Below, one piece after another: positions 24,819-33,829 of a DNA stretch of 48,167 nt. Location of the stretch: NCBI GenBank assembly GCA_944381215.1, contig CALWKF010000001.1, positions 129,201 through 177,367 on the forward strand. Reading direction: 5' to 3'. Every line of letters starts with the position of its first letter. The first letter of the stretch is position 1. Under the pieces are notes generated by a model that saw nothing but the letters and a program-made list of their open reading frames with translations, made no database searches and was not told the DNA's origin. A program made the translations under genes and the position numbers. The stretch comes from an uncultured Clostridia bacterium (lineage in GTDB: Bacteria > Bacillota > Clostridia > Christensenellales > UBA1242).

Positions 24819-24828
24819 TCTAAAAACC

Positions 24829-24857
24829 TTTTCAAATGCAATAATTTATTATATAAT
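24829..24857 (+). promoter_or_regulatory. secA: secA promoter
   Basis: TTTTCA (24829-24834), 17-base spacer, TATAAT (24852-24857), 31 bases before the secA start. Confidence 0.55.
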
Positions 24858-24888
24858 GATATAAATTTACTAATCGGGAGTTTTTATA

Positions 24889-27588
24889 ATGAGTTTATTA
24901 AATATTTTCGCTTCGGACAACAAGCGCAGTCTAGCAAAACTAGAAAAAATGGTCAAAAAAATTGAGGACTTGGCACCCAAGTATGCCGAAATGGACAACG
25001 ACACTTTGAGGGCCCAAACCCCCATATTAAAGGAGCGTTTAAATAAGGGCGAGACACTAGACGATATCTTATATGATGCCTTTGCACTCGTGCGTGAGGC
25101 AAGTACTCGCGTACTAAACATGCGCCACTTCCACTACCAGCTTATGGGTGGTATCGTCTTGCACCAAGGCCGTATTGCCGAGATGATGACTGGTGAAGGT
25201 AAGACTATTGTAGCAACTTTGCCTGCATACCTAAATGCACTAAATGGGAAGGGCGTGCATGTCGTAACTGTTAACGAGTACCTAGCAGGTCTTGGCGCCG
25301 AGATTATGGGTAAGGTCTACCGCTTTTTAGGCCTAACTGTCGGCTGTAGTTTTAGCAACATGACCGCCGACCAAAAGCGCAAGGCCTATGCATGCGACAT
25401 AACATATAGCACGAATAACGAGTTGGCGTTTGACTATCTTAGAGACAACCTTGTCCGCAATAAAAAGGACAGGATGGCACGTGGCTATGAGTTTGCCATT
25501 GTCGACGAGGTCGACTCTATTTTAATTGATGAGGCAAGGAACCCGCTAATTATCAGTGGACGTGGCTTTAAGTCGAGCGATGCTTATGTAAAGGCACAGC
25601 GTTTTATCCGCAACTTAAAGCGCGACGAGGACTACAAGGTTGACGAGGAGAAAAAGGCCGTTCACCTAACCGAGGCTGGTACTACAAAGGCCGAAAATTA
25701 CTTCAATGTCGAGAGTTTGAGTGATGCAAACAATGTGGAACTCAACCAGTACATCCTAAACGCTCTGCGCGCTAACTTTATAATGAAAGCGGAGAGCGAC
25801 TACATCGTACGCGATGGGAAGGTGTTAATTGTCGACCAGTTTACAGGTCGTATTATGGAGGGCAGACGTTATAGTAACGGTTTGCACCAGGCAATTGAGG
25901 CAAAGGAAGGCCTGCAAATTAAGGATGAATTGCTAACTGTTGCGACAATTACGTTACAAAACTACTTTAAAATGTACCACAAGTTAAGTGGTATGACTGG
26001 TACAGCAAAGACTGAGGAAGTGGAGTTTAACAAAATCTACAGCCTCGATATCGTAACCATTCCCACAAACCTGCCTATGATTCGTATCGACGAGCCCGAT
26101 GTCGTTTACACGACTATAAAGGGCAAACTCAACGCGGTCGTAAATCGTATTGCTGAGGCATACGAGCAGGGTCAACCAGTGCTAGTGGGTACGGTTACCA
26201 TTGACCGAAGCGAAAATTTGAGTAAAATGTTGAAGGCAAAGGGCATACCGCACAAGGTCTTGAATGCTAAAAATCACGCCCAAGAGGCTGAGATTGTGGC
26301 GCAGGCTGGTAGATTTAAAACTGTAACAATTGCTACAAACATGGCTGGTCGTGGTACCGACATCTTGCTCGGTGGTAACCCCGAGTACTTGGCAAAGGCT
26401 CAACTATATAAACTAGGCTATGACCAGGACACTATTGACCAGGCGACCAGTTTCCTGCCTAGTGATGACGAAAAAGTGTTGGAGGCAAAGGAAAATTACG
26501 ACAAATTCCTCGAACACTATAAGCAACAGACCGACGAGGAAAAGAAAAAGGTCATTGAGGTCGGGGGGTTACTTGTAATCGGTACCGAACGCCACGAGTC
26601 CCGCCGTATTGATAACCAGTTGCGTGGTCGTGCAGGTCGTCAAGGTGACCCAGGTCGCAGTGTGTTCTACATCTCGCTTGAAGATGACCTTGTCCGCATT
26701 TTCGGTGGCGACAAGTTAAAGTCGATTAGTAATTTCTTTAAGATTGATGACGATACTCCGTTCCAGATGAAAATGTTGTCAAAGCAGATCGAGCGCGCTC
26801 AAAAGAAAGTCGAGGCTAGAAACTATGCGAGCCGTCGTAACGTCCTCGAATTTGACGACGTAATCAACAAGCAACGTAATATTATTTACTCCGAGCGTAA
26901 CAAAATTCTCGACGGCGAGGATGTGCACGAACAGATTAAACAGATGTTCCCAGATGTTATTCAGGACGCACTTTCGCACAGTGTTGATATAGATAAACCA
27001 AGTTTTGAGTGGGACATCGAGGAGATTAACCACTCTCTTGAAGACAAACTCTATAAAAAGGGTACAAACTTTGTTACACCTGCTATGCTTGAAGACACCG
27101 TATATGATGAATTATATAATGTAATTTTAGAGGATGTGTTAAAGAGGTACGAGGATAAAAAGGCAGAAATCGAGGCACTGGGTATTCCATTTGAGCAAGT
27201 TGAGCGCATGATATTGCTTGACCGAGTTGACAACGCTTGGATGGAGCACATCGACGCAATGACAACCTTAAGTCACGAAATCGTGGTACAGTCCTTAGGT
27301 AGGCAAGACCCAATTGTTGCCTACAAGCGCGAGGGCTTTGCGATGTTCGATGAAATGATTGGTAACATCCGCGAATCTACGAGTACAATTCTATTAAATA
27401 TTATCGCGCGCCCGACCACTCCGCAACCTGTTAGACCGCAGGGCGAATTTGTGGCTAGCAGTGGCGGTAAACCTCAGCGCTCCCGCCCGCAAGGCACTGT
27501 TAGATCGGATAAAACTGTCGGCAGAAATGACCCTTGCCCGTGCGGTAGTGGTAAAAAGTACAAAAATTGTTGTGGCAAAAACGAATAG
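24889..27588 (+). CDS. secA: Protein translocase subunit SecA
   Basis: 899 residues. ATPase motor that drives preproteins through SecYEG. Order: nucleotide-binding domain 1 with MRHFHYQLMGG and Walker A MTGEGKTIVA near 100, Walker B VDEVDSILIDEARNP near 206; preprotein cross-linking insertion; NBD2 with GTVTIDRSE, ATNMAGRGTDILLGG and QLRGRAGRQGDPG; helical scaffold; low-complexity linker of Pro, Arg and Gln; C-terminal SEC-C zinc motif CPCGSGKKYKNCCG. GGGAG lies 8 bases before ATG. In relatives hpf often separates comFC and secA, but it is absent here. Confidence 0.98.
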   Translation: MSLLNIFASDNKRSLAKLEKMVKKIEDLAPKYAEMDNDTLRAQTPILKERLNKGETLDDILYDAFALVREASTRVLNMRHFHYQLMGGIVLHQGRIAEMMTGEGKTIVATLPAYLNALNGKGVHVVTVNEYLAGLGAEIMGKVYRFLGLTVGCSFSNMTADQKRKAYACDITYSTNNELAFDYLRDNLVRNKKDRMARGYEFAIVDEVDSILIDEARNPLIISGRGFKSSDAYVKAQRFIRNLKRDEDYKVDEEKKAVHLTEAGTTKAENYFNVESLSDANNVELNQYILNALRANFIMKAESDYIVRDGKVLIVDQFTGRIMEGRRYSNGLHQAIEAKEGLQIKDELLTVATITLQNYFKMYHKLSGMTGTAKTEEVEFNKIYSLDIVTIPTNLPMIRIDEPDVVYTTIKGKLNAVVNRIAEAYEQGQPVLVGTVTIDRSENLSKMLKAKGIPHKVLNAKNHAQEAEIVAQAGRFKTVTIATNMAGRGTDILLGGNPEYLAKAQLYKLGYDQDTIDQATSFLPSDDEKVLEAKENYDKFLEHYKQQTDEEKKKVIEVGGLLVIGTERHESRRIDNQLRGRAGRQGDPGRSVFYISLEDDLVRIFGGDKLKSISNFFKIDDDTPFQMKMLSKQIERAQKKVEARNYASRRNVLEFDDVINKQRNIIYSERNKILDGEDVHEQIKQMFPDVIQDALSHSVDIDKPSFEWDIEEINHSLEDKLYKKGTNFVTPAMLEDTVYDELYNVILEDVLKRYEDKKAEIEALGIPFEQVERMILLDRVDNAWMEHIDAMTTLSHEIVVQSLGRQDPIVAYKREGFAMFDEMIGNIRESTSTILLNIIARPTTPQPVRPQGEFVASSGGKPQRSRPQGTVRSDKTVGRNDPCPCGSGKKYKNCCGKNE

Positions 27589-27637
27589 AATTGAAGGAGC
27601 TTTGTCCTCTTAAATAAAGCGTGGGAATGATTAAATT

Positions 27638-28732
27638 ATGACACTAGAACAAATTAAAGAAAATTTAATAGACGTTCAAAAATCGCTGGAAATTATTCGA
27701 GCGTTTTTTGATATTAATAAACTAGTTGAGGAGCAAAACGAACTTATAGAAAAACAGTCAGCCCCCGATTTTTATAGCGATATGGATGAGGTGCGCAAGG
27801 TCGGCAAAAGGCTAAGCAGTATTGAAAAGAAAATTGCCGATTTACGTGATATCGAGGACAGATATAATATGATAAAAGACTTTACCGAGAGTTGTGCCGA
27901 AGATGATATAAGTATGCTTGCGGAACTGAGCAAAGAGTTACAGGACTTACTACCCAAGGTCCAGGAAATGCGACTCACTGCACTACTTAGAGGAAAATAC
28001 GACCGACTCGGCGCAATTCTTACGATTCAGGCGGGCGCAGGTGGGACCGAGGCGCAGGACTGGGCGGAAATGCTCCTACGTATGTACACGCGCTATGCCG
28101 AAAAGCAAGGCTACGACTATACAACCCTTGACTATACCGCTGGCGACGGCGCTGGAATCAAGGGCGCGACTATTAAAATCGATGGCGAAAACGCATACGG
28201 CTTTTTAAAGGCAGAAAAAGGTGTGCACCGTCTTGTGCGCATTTCACCCTTTGATAGCAATGCCCGTAGACATACAAGTTTTGCATCTGTCGAAGTAATG
28301 CCGCAAATTGAGAATGATAGCGAAGTCGAGATAAAAGACAGCGACCTAAAAATCGATACTTTCCACAGCGGCGGAAATGGTGGTCAAGGTGTAAACACGA
28401 CCGACTCGGCAGTACGAATTCGCCACATTCCTACGGGAATCGTCGTGCAGTGTCAAAACGAGCGTAGCCAGATTCAGAACCGTGAGTCCGCTATGAAAGT
28501 ATTGCGTGCAAAACTTGCTGAACTTGCCGAGGAACAAAGACAGGCTGATATAAAAGAGGTCCAGGGAAGCCTTAAAAAAATCGAGTGGGGTAGCCAAATT
28601 CGCAGTTATGTCTTCTGCCCGTATACCTTGGTAAAGGACCATCGCTCCGACTACGAAACACCAAATGTTGAGGCGGTTATGGACGGAAATATTCAAGATT
28701 TTATACTAGAATACCTAAAAAAGAGCGGATAA
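27638..28732 (+). CDS. prfB: Peptide chain release factor 2, single continuous frame
   Basis: 364 residues; ends translation at UGA and UAA. The codon-recognition loop holds the RF2-specific SPF (ISPFDSNARRH near 206), and the peptidyl-hydrolysis loop GGNGGQGVN near 247 holds GGQ. Most prfB genes have an in-frame UGA near codon 25 needing a +1 shift; here the corresponding stretch reads straight through as RAFFDINKL, so that feedback loop is absent. The Shine-Dalgarno site is weak: GTGGGA at 27621 is 11 bases from ATG, and the stronger AAGGAG at 27594 is too far. Lies 49 bases after secA without a terminator, so probably co-transcribed. Confidence 0.95.
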   Translation: MTLEQIKENLIDVQKSLEIIRAFFDINKLVEEQNELIEKQSAPDFYSDMDEVRKVGKRLSSIEKKIADLRDIEDRYNMIKDFTESCAEDDISMLAELSKELQDLLPKVQEMRLTALLRGKYDRLGAILTIQAGAGGTEAQDWAEMLLRMYTRYAEKQGYDYTTLDYTAGDGAGIKGATIKIDGENAYGFLKAEKGVHRLVRISPFDSNARRHTSFASVEVMPQIENDSEVEIKDSDLKIDTFHSGGNGGQGVNTTDSAVRIRHIPTGIVVQCQNERSQIQNRESAMKVLRAKLAELAEEQRQADIKEVQGSLKKIEWGSQIRSYVFCPYTLVKDHRSDYETPNVEAVMDGNIQDFILEYLKKSG

Positions 28733-28758
28733 TCTAAGTTAAAAAAAAGGAGAAACAA

Positions 28759-29223
28759 ATGGAAGTAGGTATTAGACCAGCCATTATAGAAGATTACGAG
28801 CAGGTTGCAGAAATTTATCGTGAGGTCAGCGAACTTCACGCAGAAATTCACCCAGAACTATTTAAAAAAATAAAAGATTTTGTAATTCCTTCGGGTGAGT
28901 TTGCTGAAATTTTAGTGAAAAAAGATAGTATCGTATGTGTCGCTACCCTTAATCAAAAAATTGTAGCTTTTTTAATTGCTGATATCCGTTCAAATTTTGA
29001 TAAAGATAAAAAAACAATGCATATTAGCAAATTAGGTGTATCATCAAAGTACAAGCATCATGGCATAGGGCATAAACTATTTGAGTATTTAGAACAATTT
29101 GCAAAGGAGCAATCTTGTTCAAGCATCGAACTTAATGTCTTTTATAAAAATGAAGTCGCAAAGAAATTTTATAAAAGTTTAGGTTTTGGTGTGCAAAGAT
29201 TGACACTTGAAAAACCAATATAA
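28759..29223 (+). CDS. GNAT family N-acetyltransferase
   Basis: 154 residues, the full length of a single GNAT domain. Acetyl-CoA pyrophosphate loop in VSSKYKHHGIGHKLFEYL near 94-111, and the C-terminal NEVAKKFYKSLGFG motif. AAGGAG precedes ATG. It sits 27 bases after prfB and 14 before tsaD. In many bacteria a RimI-type acetyltransferase of ribosomal protein S18 accompanies tsaD, so this could play that role, but the N-terminal HAEIHPELF segment is not diagnostic. Substrate unknown. Confidence 0.85.
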   Translation: MEVGIRPAIIEDYEQVAEIYREVSELHAEIHPELFKKIKDFVIPSGEFAEILVKKDSIVCVATLNQKIVAFLIADIRSNFDKDKKTMHISKLGVSSKYKHHGIGHKLFEYLEQFAKEQSCSSIELNVFYKNEVAKKFYKSLGFGVQRLTLEKPI

Positions 29224-29236
29224 TAGAGGGAAATTT

Positions 29237-30322
29237 ATGAGTTATATAGAGAGAATGAAGGAAAAAACACAAAAAATACGCCAGCAACCCGTTGTGCGTA
29301 TTTTGGCAATTGAGAGTAGTTGCGATGAAACGAGCGTCGCGATTGTCGAGAATGGGCGAGAGGTACTTAGTAACATAATTTCCAGCCAAATTGACATTCA
29401 CAGGCACTTTGGCGGAGTTGTGCCCGAGGTCGCTAGCCGTAATCACATACTAAATATTATTCCGCTAATCGACCAAGCACTTGATTCTGCGCACTTAACT
29501 CTGAAAGACATTGACGCAATCGGCGTAACACAGGGCGCGGGGCTCGTTGGCGCGCTACTTGTGGGGCTAACTACTGCAAAAACATTCAGTTTTGCCCTCG
29601 ATATTCCGCTAATTAATGTCAACCACATAAAAGGGCACATTGCCGCAAACTACCTTGCATTTCCCGAACTGACTCCGCCCTTTATCTGCCTAATCACGAG
29701 TGGCGGACACACGGCTATTGTAAATGTCGACGACTATAATCATTTTACACTAATCGGCTCGACCCAAGATGATGCAATAGGCGAGGCGTATGATAAGGTC
29801 GCTCGCGTCCTAGGTCTCGAGTATCCAGGCGGGGTAAAGGTGGACAAGCTCGCCCAAAACGTAGAGCCTAAAATCAAATTCGTGCGCCACGACTCTTTGA
29901 GCAATTCTTACGATGTTAGTTATAGCGGACTAAAAACCGCCGTTATAAATTATGTACATAAACTTGAACAAAACGGAGAAAAAATCGATGTCCCGCAAAT
30001 TTGCGCCTCTTTCCAGCACGAGGCCGTGGATATGCTTACTACAAAGGCCTTACGCGCTTGCAAAGAATTTGGACAAAATAAGTTAGTGCTCGCGGGTGGG
30101 GTGGCTGCAAACTCATATTTGCGTGGCTCGCTAACCGAAAAATGCAAAGATTTAGGAATAGAGCTATACTTTCCACCCATGGAATATTGCACCGATAATG
30201 CCGCTATGATAGGTTCGGTCGCATATTATCAATTACTATCCCTTGACCCCGCAGATCTAAATATCTCTGCTCTCCCCAGCATTTCCCTAGATGAAGTAAT
30301 AGACAACAAAAACAGCATATAA
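29237..30322 (+). CDS. tsaD: tRNA N6-adenosine threonylcarbamoyltransferase
   Basis: 361 residues from ATG 29237, which follows AGAGGGAAA; an in-frame ATG at 29207 lies inside the preceding gene. Transfers threonylcarbamoyl to A37 of ANN-decoding tRNAs with TsaB and TsaE. Seen: ILAIESSCDETSVAIVE, the metal-binding His pair in VNHIKGHIAA, ITSGGHTAIV, YPGG, the ASFQHEAVDML segment, LAGGVAANSYLRG, and the metal Asp in YCTDNAAMIG. An N-terminal extension of about 20 mostly charged residues precedes the normal start of the fold. Followed by a bidirectional terminator. Confidence 0.95.
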   Translation: MSYIERMKEKTQKIRQQPVVRILAIESSCDETSVAIVENGREVLSNIISSQIDIHRHFGGVVPEVASRNHILNIIPLIDQALDSAHLTLKDIDAIGVTQGAGLVGALLVGLTTAKTFSFALDIPLINVNHIKGHIAANYLAFPELTPPFICLITSGGHTAIVNVDDYNHFTLIGSTQDDAIGEAYDKVARVLGLEYPGGVKVDKLAQNVEPKIKFVRHDSLSNSYDVSYSGLKTAVINYVHKLEQNGEKIDVPQICASFQHEAVDMLTTKALRACKEFGQNKLVLAGGVAANSYLRGSLTEKCKDLGIELYFPPMEYCTDNAAMIGSVAYYQLLSLDPADLNISALPSISLDEVIDNKNSI

Positions 30323-30380
30323 TGTCGTTTTTTTGATATATAGTGACAAAATTTATAGACTATGCTGTATTTTTAATATA

Positions 30381-30413
30381 AAAACCATACTTACGAAAAT
30401 AAAGTATGGTTTT
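30381..30413. terminator. Bidirectional terminator between tsaD and the minus-strand gene
   Basis: Perfect 12-pair stem AAAACCATACTT / AAGTATGGTTTT with a 9-base loop; A-rich and T-rich flanks serve both strands. Confidence 0.8.
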
Positions 30414-30416
30414 AGT

Positions 30417-30830
30417 TTATTTGCTTATATTTTGCTCATTTTGTTGTTGTGATAATTTAGAGTAGTCTTTAATTATCTCGCCTTCGCGGTCAAAAATCAT
30501 TGCTTGCGGGAATAGGGTAAACACCTTATCCACAAACTCCTTGTCCTCGGATAACTCTTTTGGCAGCGCGATTCCATTAATAAATGCCGATGGCACTCCG
30601 CTAAACACATGGTATACATGATTATATACATAGTCCCACTCTTTATCCATTGCTTGTTTATGGTGTTCTTTTCGTTTATTATAAGTTTTATCATAAACCT
30701 GCTTTCGCCAAGATTCAACCTCGCTCTCGGGTGCATCCATAATACGCAAGTAAAGTTGCTTGTATATTTTATCACTTTGTCCTTCTATATCTAATTTTTT
30801 ACTCTCAGTATTAAGTCCCTTCAATTTCAT
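30417..30830 (-). CDS. Hypothetical protein, charged and soluble
   Basis: 137 residues, start ATG behind GGAGAAAG on the minus strand. No signal peptide or membrane segment. The first 75 residues are strongly charged and probably helical (SEVESWRKQVYDKTYNKRKEH at most 20 shown in part), with a Tyr-, His- and Trp-containing middle (WDYVYNHVYHVF) and a Gln/Asn-rich tail. I do not recognise the family. It shares a terminator with tsaD and follows tmcAL at a distance of 180 bases, with no obvious promoter box. The clean ribosome binding site argues for a real gene. Confidence 0.65.
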   Translation of the reverse strand: MKLKGLNTESKKLDIEGQSDKIYKQLYLRIMDAPESEVESWRKQVYDKTYNKRKEHHKQAMDKEWDYVYNHVYHVFSGVPSAFINGIALPKELSEDKEFVDKVFTLFPQAMIFDREGEIIKDYSKLSQQQNEQNISK

Positions 30831-31010
30831 AAACTTTCTCCAAATATTTATTGCTTATCTTTCGAGCAAAGTTCAAATAAAAACAAGTAATTATGTTTTT
30901 ATTTTATTAAGATTTGGTATATCAAGTACTAACCATTATGCTTATAATATAACTTCATACACAATTAAGTTTCATCATTATTTCTTTGGCAATAAACTAT
31001 ATTTAAACAA

Positions 31011-32288
31011 TTATTTTACAAACAACGGCTTTACATAGATGTCGCTAATATTAAAATCTTTTTGCTGGTCCTTAGTTACATCGAGTAGGAGGGTGTATAG
31101 GTAAGTTGCTTTGTCCTCTGCAAACATCAAAATCTGCGCAAACGGGTCATTCTGCGCTTGAATGGCGTCTTGCTTGCGAGTAACCAAAATCGTATTGCAC
31201 TCGTTTAAACTCGACAAAACCTCTTTTTGATTCTTGCACGCCAGCAACTTAATATACGGCAGTTTATCAATTTCATAAATATGCTTTACATACTCCGCGC
31301 GGAAGTTTAGTAGACACGCCGTAACTATTCGCTGAATACGCGATTGAGTAAATCTACGCGAGGTACATGCCTCAATAAACGCCCGATAATCTACATTTTC
31401 TCGAGCCGCCGATATCATTTTATTTTCAATTCCCTCGACCACATCGTAGTTTAATGCCAAATCGCTAGGAGTCCCTGTGCGGAATCTATATAGCGCTAAG
31501 TTTCCCCAAATATCCATATCGGGAATACCGATTGTGCGCAAAGTGCTAGCAAAAATTTGATACGGTTCCGTTGGAATAAATTTGCGGATGTTCCAAATGT
31601 GCTTACTGCGGTAAACCGACTCACGAATGGCGGTAGCACTCGATAGGTTGTACTCGAACTCCTCTGCGTCCTTTGCATCACTGCTCTCATCAATGCGCTT
31701 TACTGTAATTGGAGTGATATCCTTTCTACCAGTTGAGAATAGTACGCGCAAATACTCGACCGCCAAAATGTTGTTGGGGGTATCGAGTAAATGAGCCACA
31801 ACCTCTGGGCGCGTAAATTTCACAAGCCCCGCATCGATGCATTCCTGCAACGCGTGAGTCTTCGCTCTACCTAGGGAAAAGCCGTCGTTTAAGTTGCGCT
31901 TTATTCTTGCTTTATAAAAGGCGGGTTCTTTTGACAAAAACTTTGCCAGTTCCGAAAGCGAACGAATGTCGCCACATTCACTACCAAATGAAATGTGTGT
32001 AACGGAGGCAAAACTGGTGGCAATCTTTATAGCCGCCTGTGCAAAAACCTCAGCATTTCCCGTGCAAAAGTAGGTGGGAATCTGCACGACTGCCGCGGCA
32101 CCACCCGCAATCGCCATACTCGCGCGCGTATATTTTTCACAAATCGCAGGCTCACCGCGTTGGGTAAAATTCCCGCCCATTATGCATAGACACGCATCAC
32201 AGCCACTTTGCCTCAAACTCTCTTTTATGTGGTATTGGTGTCCATTATGGAAAGGGTTATACTCGCATATTACTGCGCAAAACTTCAT
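31011..32288 (-). CDS. tmcAL: tRNA(Met) cytidine acetate ligase (YlbM family)
   Basis: 425 residues from the ATG at 32288, which is preceded by GAGG with good spacing; the upstream in-frame ATG at 32318 has no ribosome binding site. The enzyme uses ATP and acetate to make N4-acetylcytidine at C34 of elongator tRNA-Met. Seen: CEYNPFHNGHQYHI with the HxGH nucleotidyltransferase motif near residues 13-16, CIMGGNFTQRGEPAI, GSECGDI, and the later SATAIRESV. It is divergent from rpmF, the same neighbourhood as ylbM and ylbN-rpmF in Bacillus, which supports the call. Confidence 0.92.
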   Translation of the reverse strand: MKFCAVICEYNPFHNGHQYHIKESLRQSGCDACLCIMGGNFTQRGEPAICEKYTRASMAIAGGAAAVVQIPTYFCTGNAEVFAQAAIKIATSFASVTHISFGSECGDIRSLSELAKFLSKEPAFYKARIKRNLNDGFSLGRAKTHALQECIDAGLVKFTRPEVVAHLLDTPNNILAVEYLRVLFSTGRKDITPITVKRIDESSDAKDAEEFEYNLSSATAIRESVYRSKHIWNIRKFIPTEPYQIFASTLRTIGIPDMDIWGNLALYRFRTGTPSDLALNYDVVEGIENKMISAARENVDYRAFIEACTSRRFTQSRIQRIVTACLLNFRAEYVKHIYEIDKLPYIKLLACKNQKEVLSSLNECNTILVTRKQDAIQAQNDPFAQILMFAEDKATYLYTLLLDVTKDQQKDFNISDIYVKPLFVK

Positions 32289-32387
32289 AATACTGACCTC
32301 GCTAATTAATATAACCAATTATAACATAGTTTAGAGATTTAAACAAATGAATGTTTTACAAAAAATAAAAAAATCGTGGTATATACG

Positions 32388-32416
32388 TTGACTTTTGTAT
32401 CAAAATAAGATATAAT
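32388..32416 (+). promoter_or_regulatory. rpmF: rpmF promoter
   Basis: TTGACT (32388-32393), 17-base spacer, TATAAT (32411-32416): close to sigma-A consensus. Confidence 0.85.
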
Positions 32417-32465
32417 CATCGTTGTAAATAATTTTTACATATTTTTTAATGGAGGTTACAGGGAA

Positions 32466-32669
32466 ATGGCAGTACCTAAATCAAAGACCTCTAAGGCAAA
32501 GACTCGTTCTAGAGCAGCGAACTGGAAAATCACTTCGCCTGCTATTGTGGAATGTCCTCGTTGTCACGAGCCGAAGCTCGCTCACCGTGTTTGCAAAAAG
32601 TGCGGTTACTACGACGGTAAACAAGTGCTTGTTTTAGAGAAGAGTAAAGATGAAAAGAAAGGCGCATAA
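32466..32669 (+). CDS. rpmF: 50S ribosomal protein L32, zinc-binding form
   Basis: 67 residues. MAVPKSKTSKAKTRSRAANW is the usual L32 start. The zinc ribbon is complete with CPRC and CKKC, so it is the Zn-containing type rather than a zinc-free paralogue. GGAGG at 32451 and AGGGA nearer the ATG. The DUF177 gene yceD, which normally precedes rpmF in one transcript, is missing. Its stop codon lies in the loop of the following terminator hairpin. Confidence 0.97.
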   Translation: MAVPKSKTSKAKTRSRAANWKITSPAIVECPRCHEPKLAHRVCKKCGYYDGKQVLVLEKSKDEKKGA

Positions 32670-32690
32670 ATTACGCGCTTTTCTTTATTT
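32654..32690 (+). terminator. Terminator of rpmF
   Basis: AAAGAAAGGCGC / GCGCTTTTCTTT (12 pairs, one wobble) with a 9-base loop that contains the rpmF stop codon, then ATTTTT. Confidence 0.75.
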
Positions 32691-32725
32691 TTACTGCTTA
32701 AAATGCGAAAAATTCGCCATTTTGT

Positions 32726-32754
32726 TTGTGTTTTTACAATAAGTATGCTAAAAT
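32726..32754 (+). promoter_or_regulatory. plsX: plsX-smc promoter
   Basis: TTGTGT (32726-32731), 17-base spacer, TAAAAT (32749-32754). No FapR-type palindrome is visible. Confidence 0.5.
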
Positions 32755-32789
32755 TTATTTAGCATATTTTTTTATTAAAAGAGGTTGTT

Positions 32790-33806
32790 ATGTTTAAAAT
32801 ATTACTTGATGCATATGGTGCAGATAAGGGGCCCGAGGTCGTTATTGAAACAGCGATTACAGCACTAAATAAACACAATAATATTTCTATTGAAATTGTA
32901 GGAAAGGTTGAGGAGTTACAGCAGTTGCTTGTAGGCAAGCAGTATGACGAGTCTCGACTAAGTTTATGTAATGCAACGGATGTGATTACTTGTAATGAGG
33001 CACCCGTCGAGGCGATTAGGACAAAGAAAAACAGTTCACTAGTTGTTTGTATTGATAAACTAAAAACAGGCGAGTACGCGGGTATGGTCTCCGCTGGTAG
33101 TACGGGCGCGGTATTAAGTGGGGCAGTACTAAAACTTGGCAGACTTTCTGGCCTTTCAAGGCCCGCACTTGCGCCAATGCTGCCTACAATCAAGGGTGGT
33201 AGAGTGCTACTAATCGACTGTGGCGCAAACATGGATTGTAAACCAATAAACCTATGCCACTTTGCCTTAATGGGTAGCGAGTATATGCGCGTAATGCAGA
33301 ACATCAACCAGCCCCGAGTTGCTCTACTTAATGTAGGTACGGAGGAGGCAAAGGGCGACGAACTACGCAAGGCTACATACCACGAACTACAAAAACTGCC
33401 CATAAACTTTGTGGGAAATGTTGAGGCGCGCGACGTGTTAAACGGCGACTGTGATGTAATCGTTACTGACGGCTTTTCTGGTAATGTGCTACTCAAAAGT
33501 ATCGAGGGCACCATTATAAATCTAGTAAAAGTCATTAAATCTGGGCTGAAGTCGACCACTGCGGGCAAAATTGGCGGACTTTTTGCTAAAAAGCCACTCA
33601 AAAATGTACTAAAACGCTACGATTATCAGGCCTATGGTGGCTCACCACTGCTTGGTACAAAGCAAATTGTCGTAAAAGCACATGGCTCTGCGAATCTTGT
33701 AGGACTGCTCGCTAGCATCGAACAGGTAAAAGATTATGCCGAGCGCGATTTGTTAAGTAAAATCGGCAATACTTTAAGTGAAGTTAAATTTGAAACGGCC
33801 GAATAA
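32790..33806 (+). CDS. plsX: Phosphate acyltransferase PlsX
   Basis: 338 residues. Makes acyl-phosphate from acyl-ACP for PlsY in phosphatidic acid synthesis, at the inner face of the membrane. N-terminal LLDAYGADKGPEVV corresponds to the usual DAMGGDxxP with changes; VSAGSTGAVLSGAV, LLIDCGANMDCKP, NVGTEEAKGDE, VEARDVLNGDCDVIVTDGFSGN and the C-terminal HGSANLVGL are typical. An AGGTTG site lies before ATG. smc follows 23 bases later; the fabD-fabG-acpP-rnc genes often found between are absent. Confidence 0.95.
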   Translation: MFKILLDAYGADKGPEVVIETAITALNKHNNISIEIVGKVEELQQLLVGKQYDESRLSLCNATDVITCNEAPVEAIRTKKNSSLVVCIDKLKTGEYAGMVSAGSTGAVLSGAVLKLGRLSGLSRPALAPMLPTIKGGRVLLIDCGANMDCKPINLCHFALMGSEYMRVMQNINQPRVALLNVGTEEAKGDELRKATYHELQKLPINFVGNVEARDVLNGDCDVIVTDGFSGNVLLKSIEGTIINLVKVIKSGLKSTTAGKIGGLFAKKPLKNVLKRYDYQAYGGSPLLGTKQIVVKAHGSANLVGLLASIEQVKDYAERDLLSKIGNTLSEVKFETAE

Positions 33807-33829
33807 TTTGCTAAAAAAAGGAGAAAACA

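Noticed and set aside
32759..33601. 280-codon minus-strand frame opposite plsX
   Set aside because: It is fully antisense to plsX, which has all family motifs; the translation is Ser/Pro/Thr-rich, typical of a shadow frame, and has no ribosome binding site.
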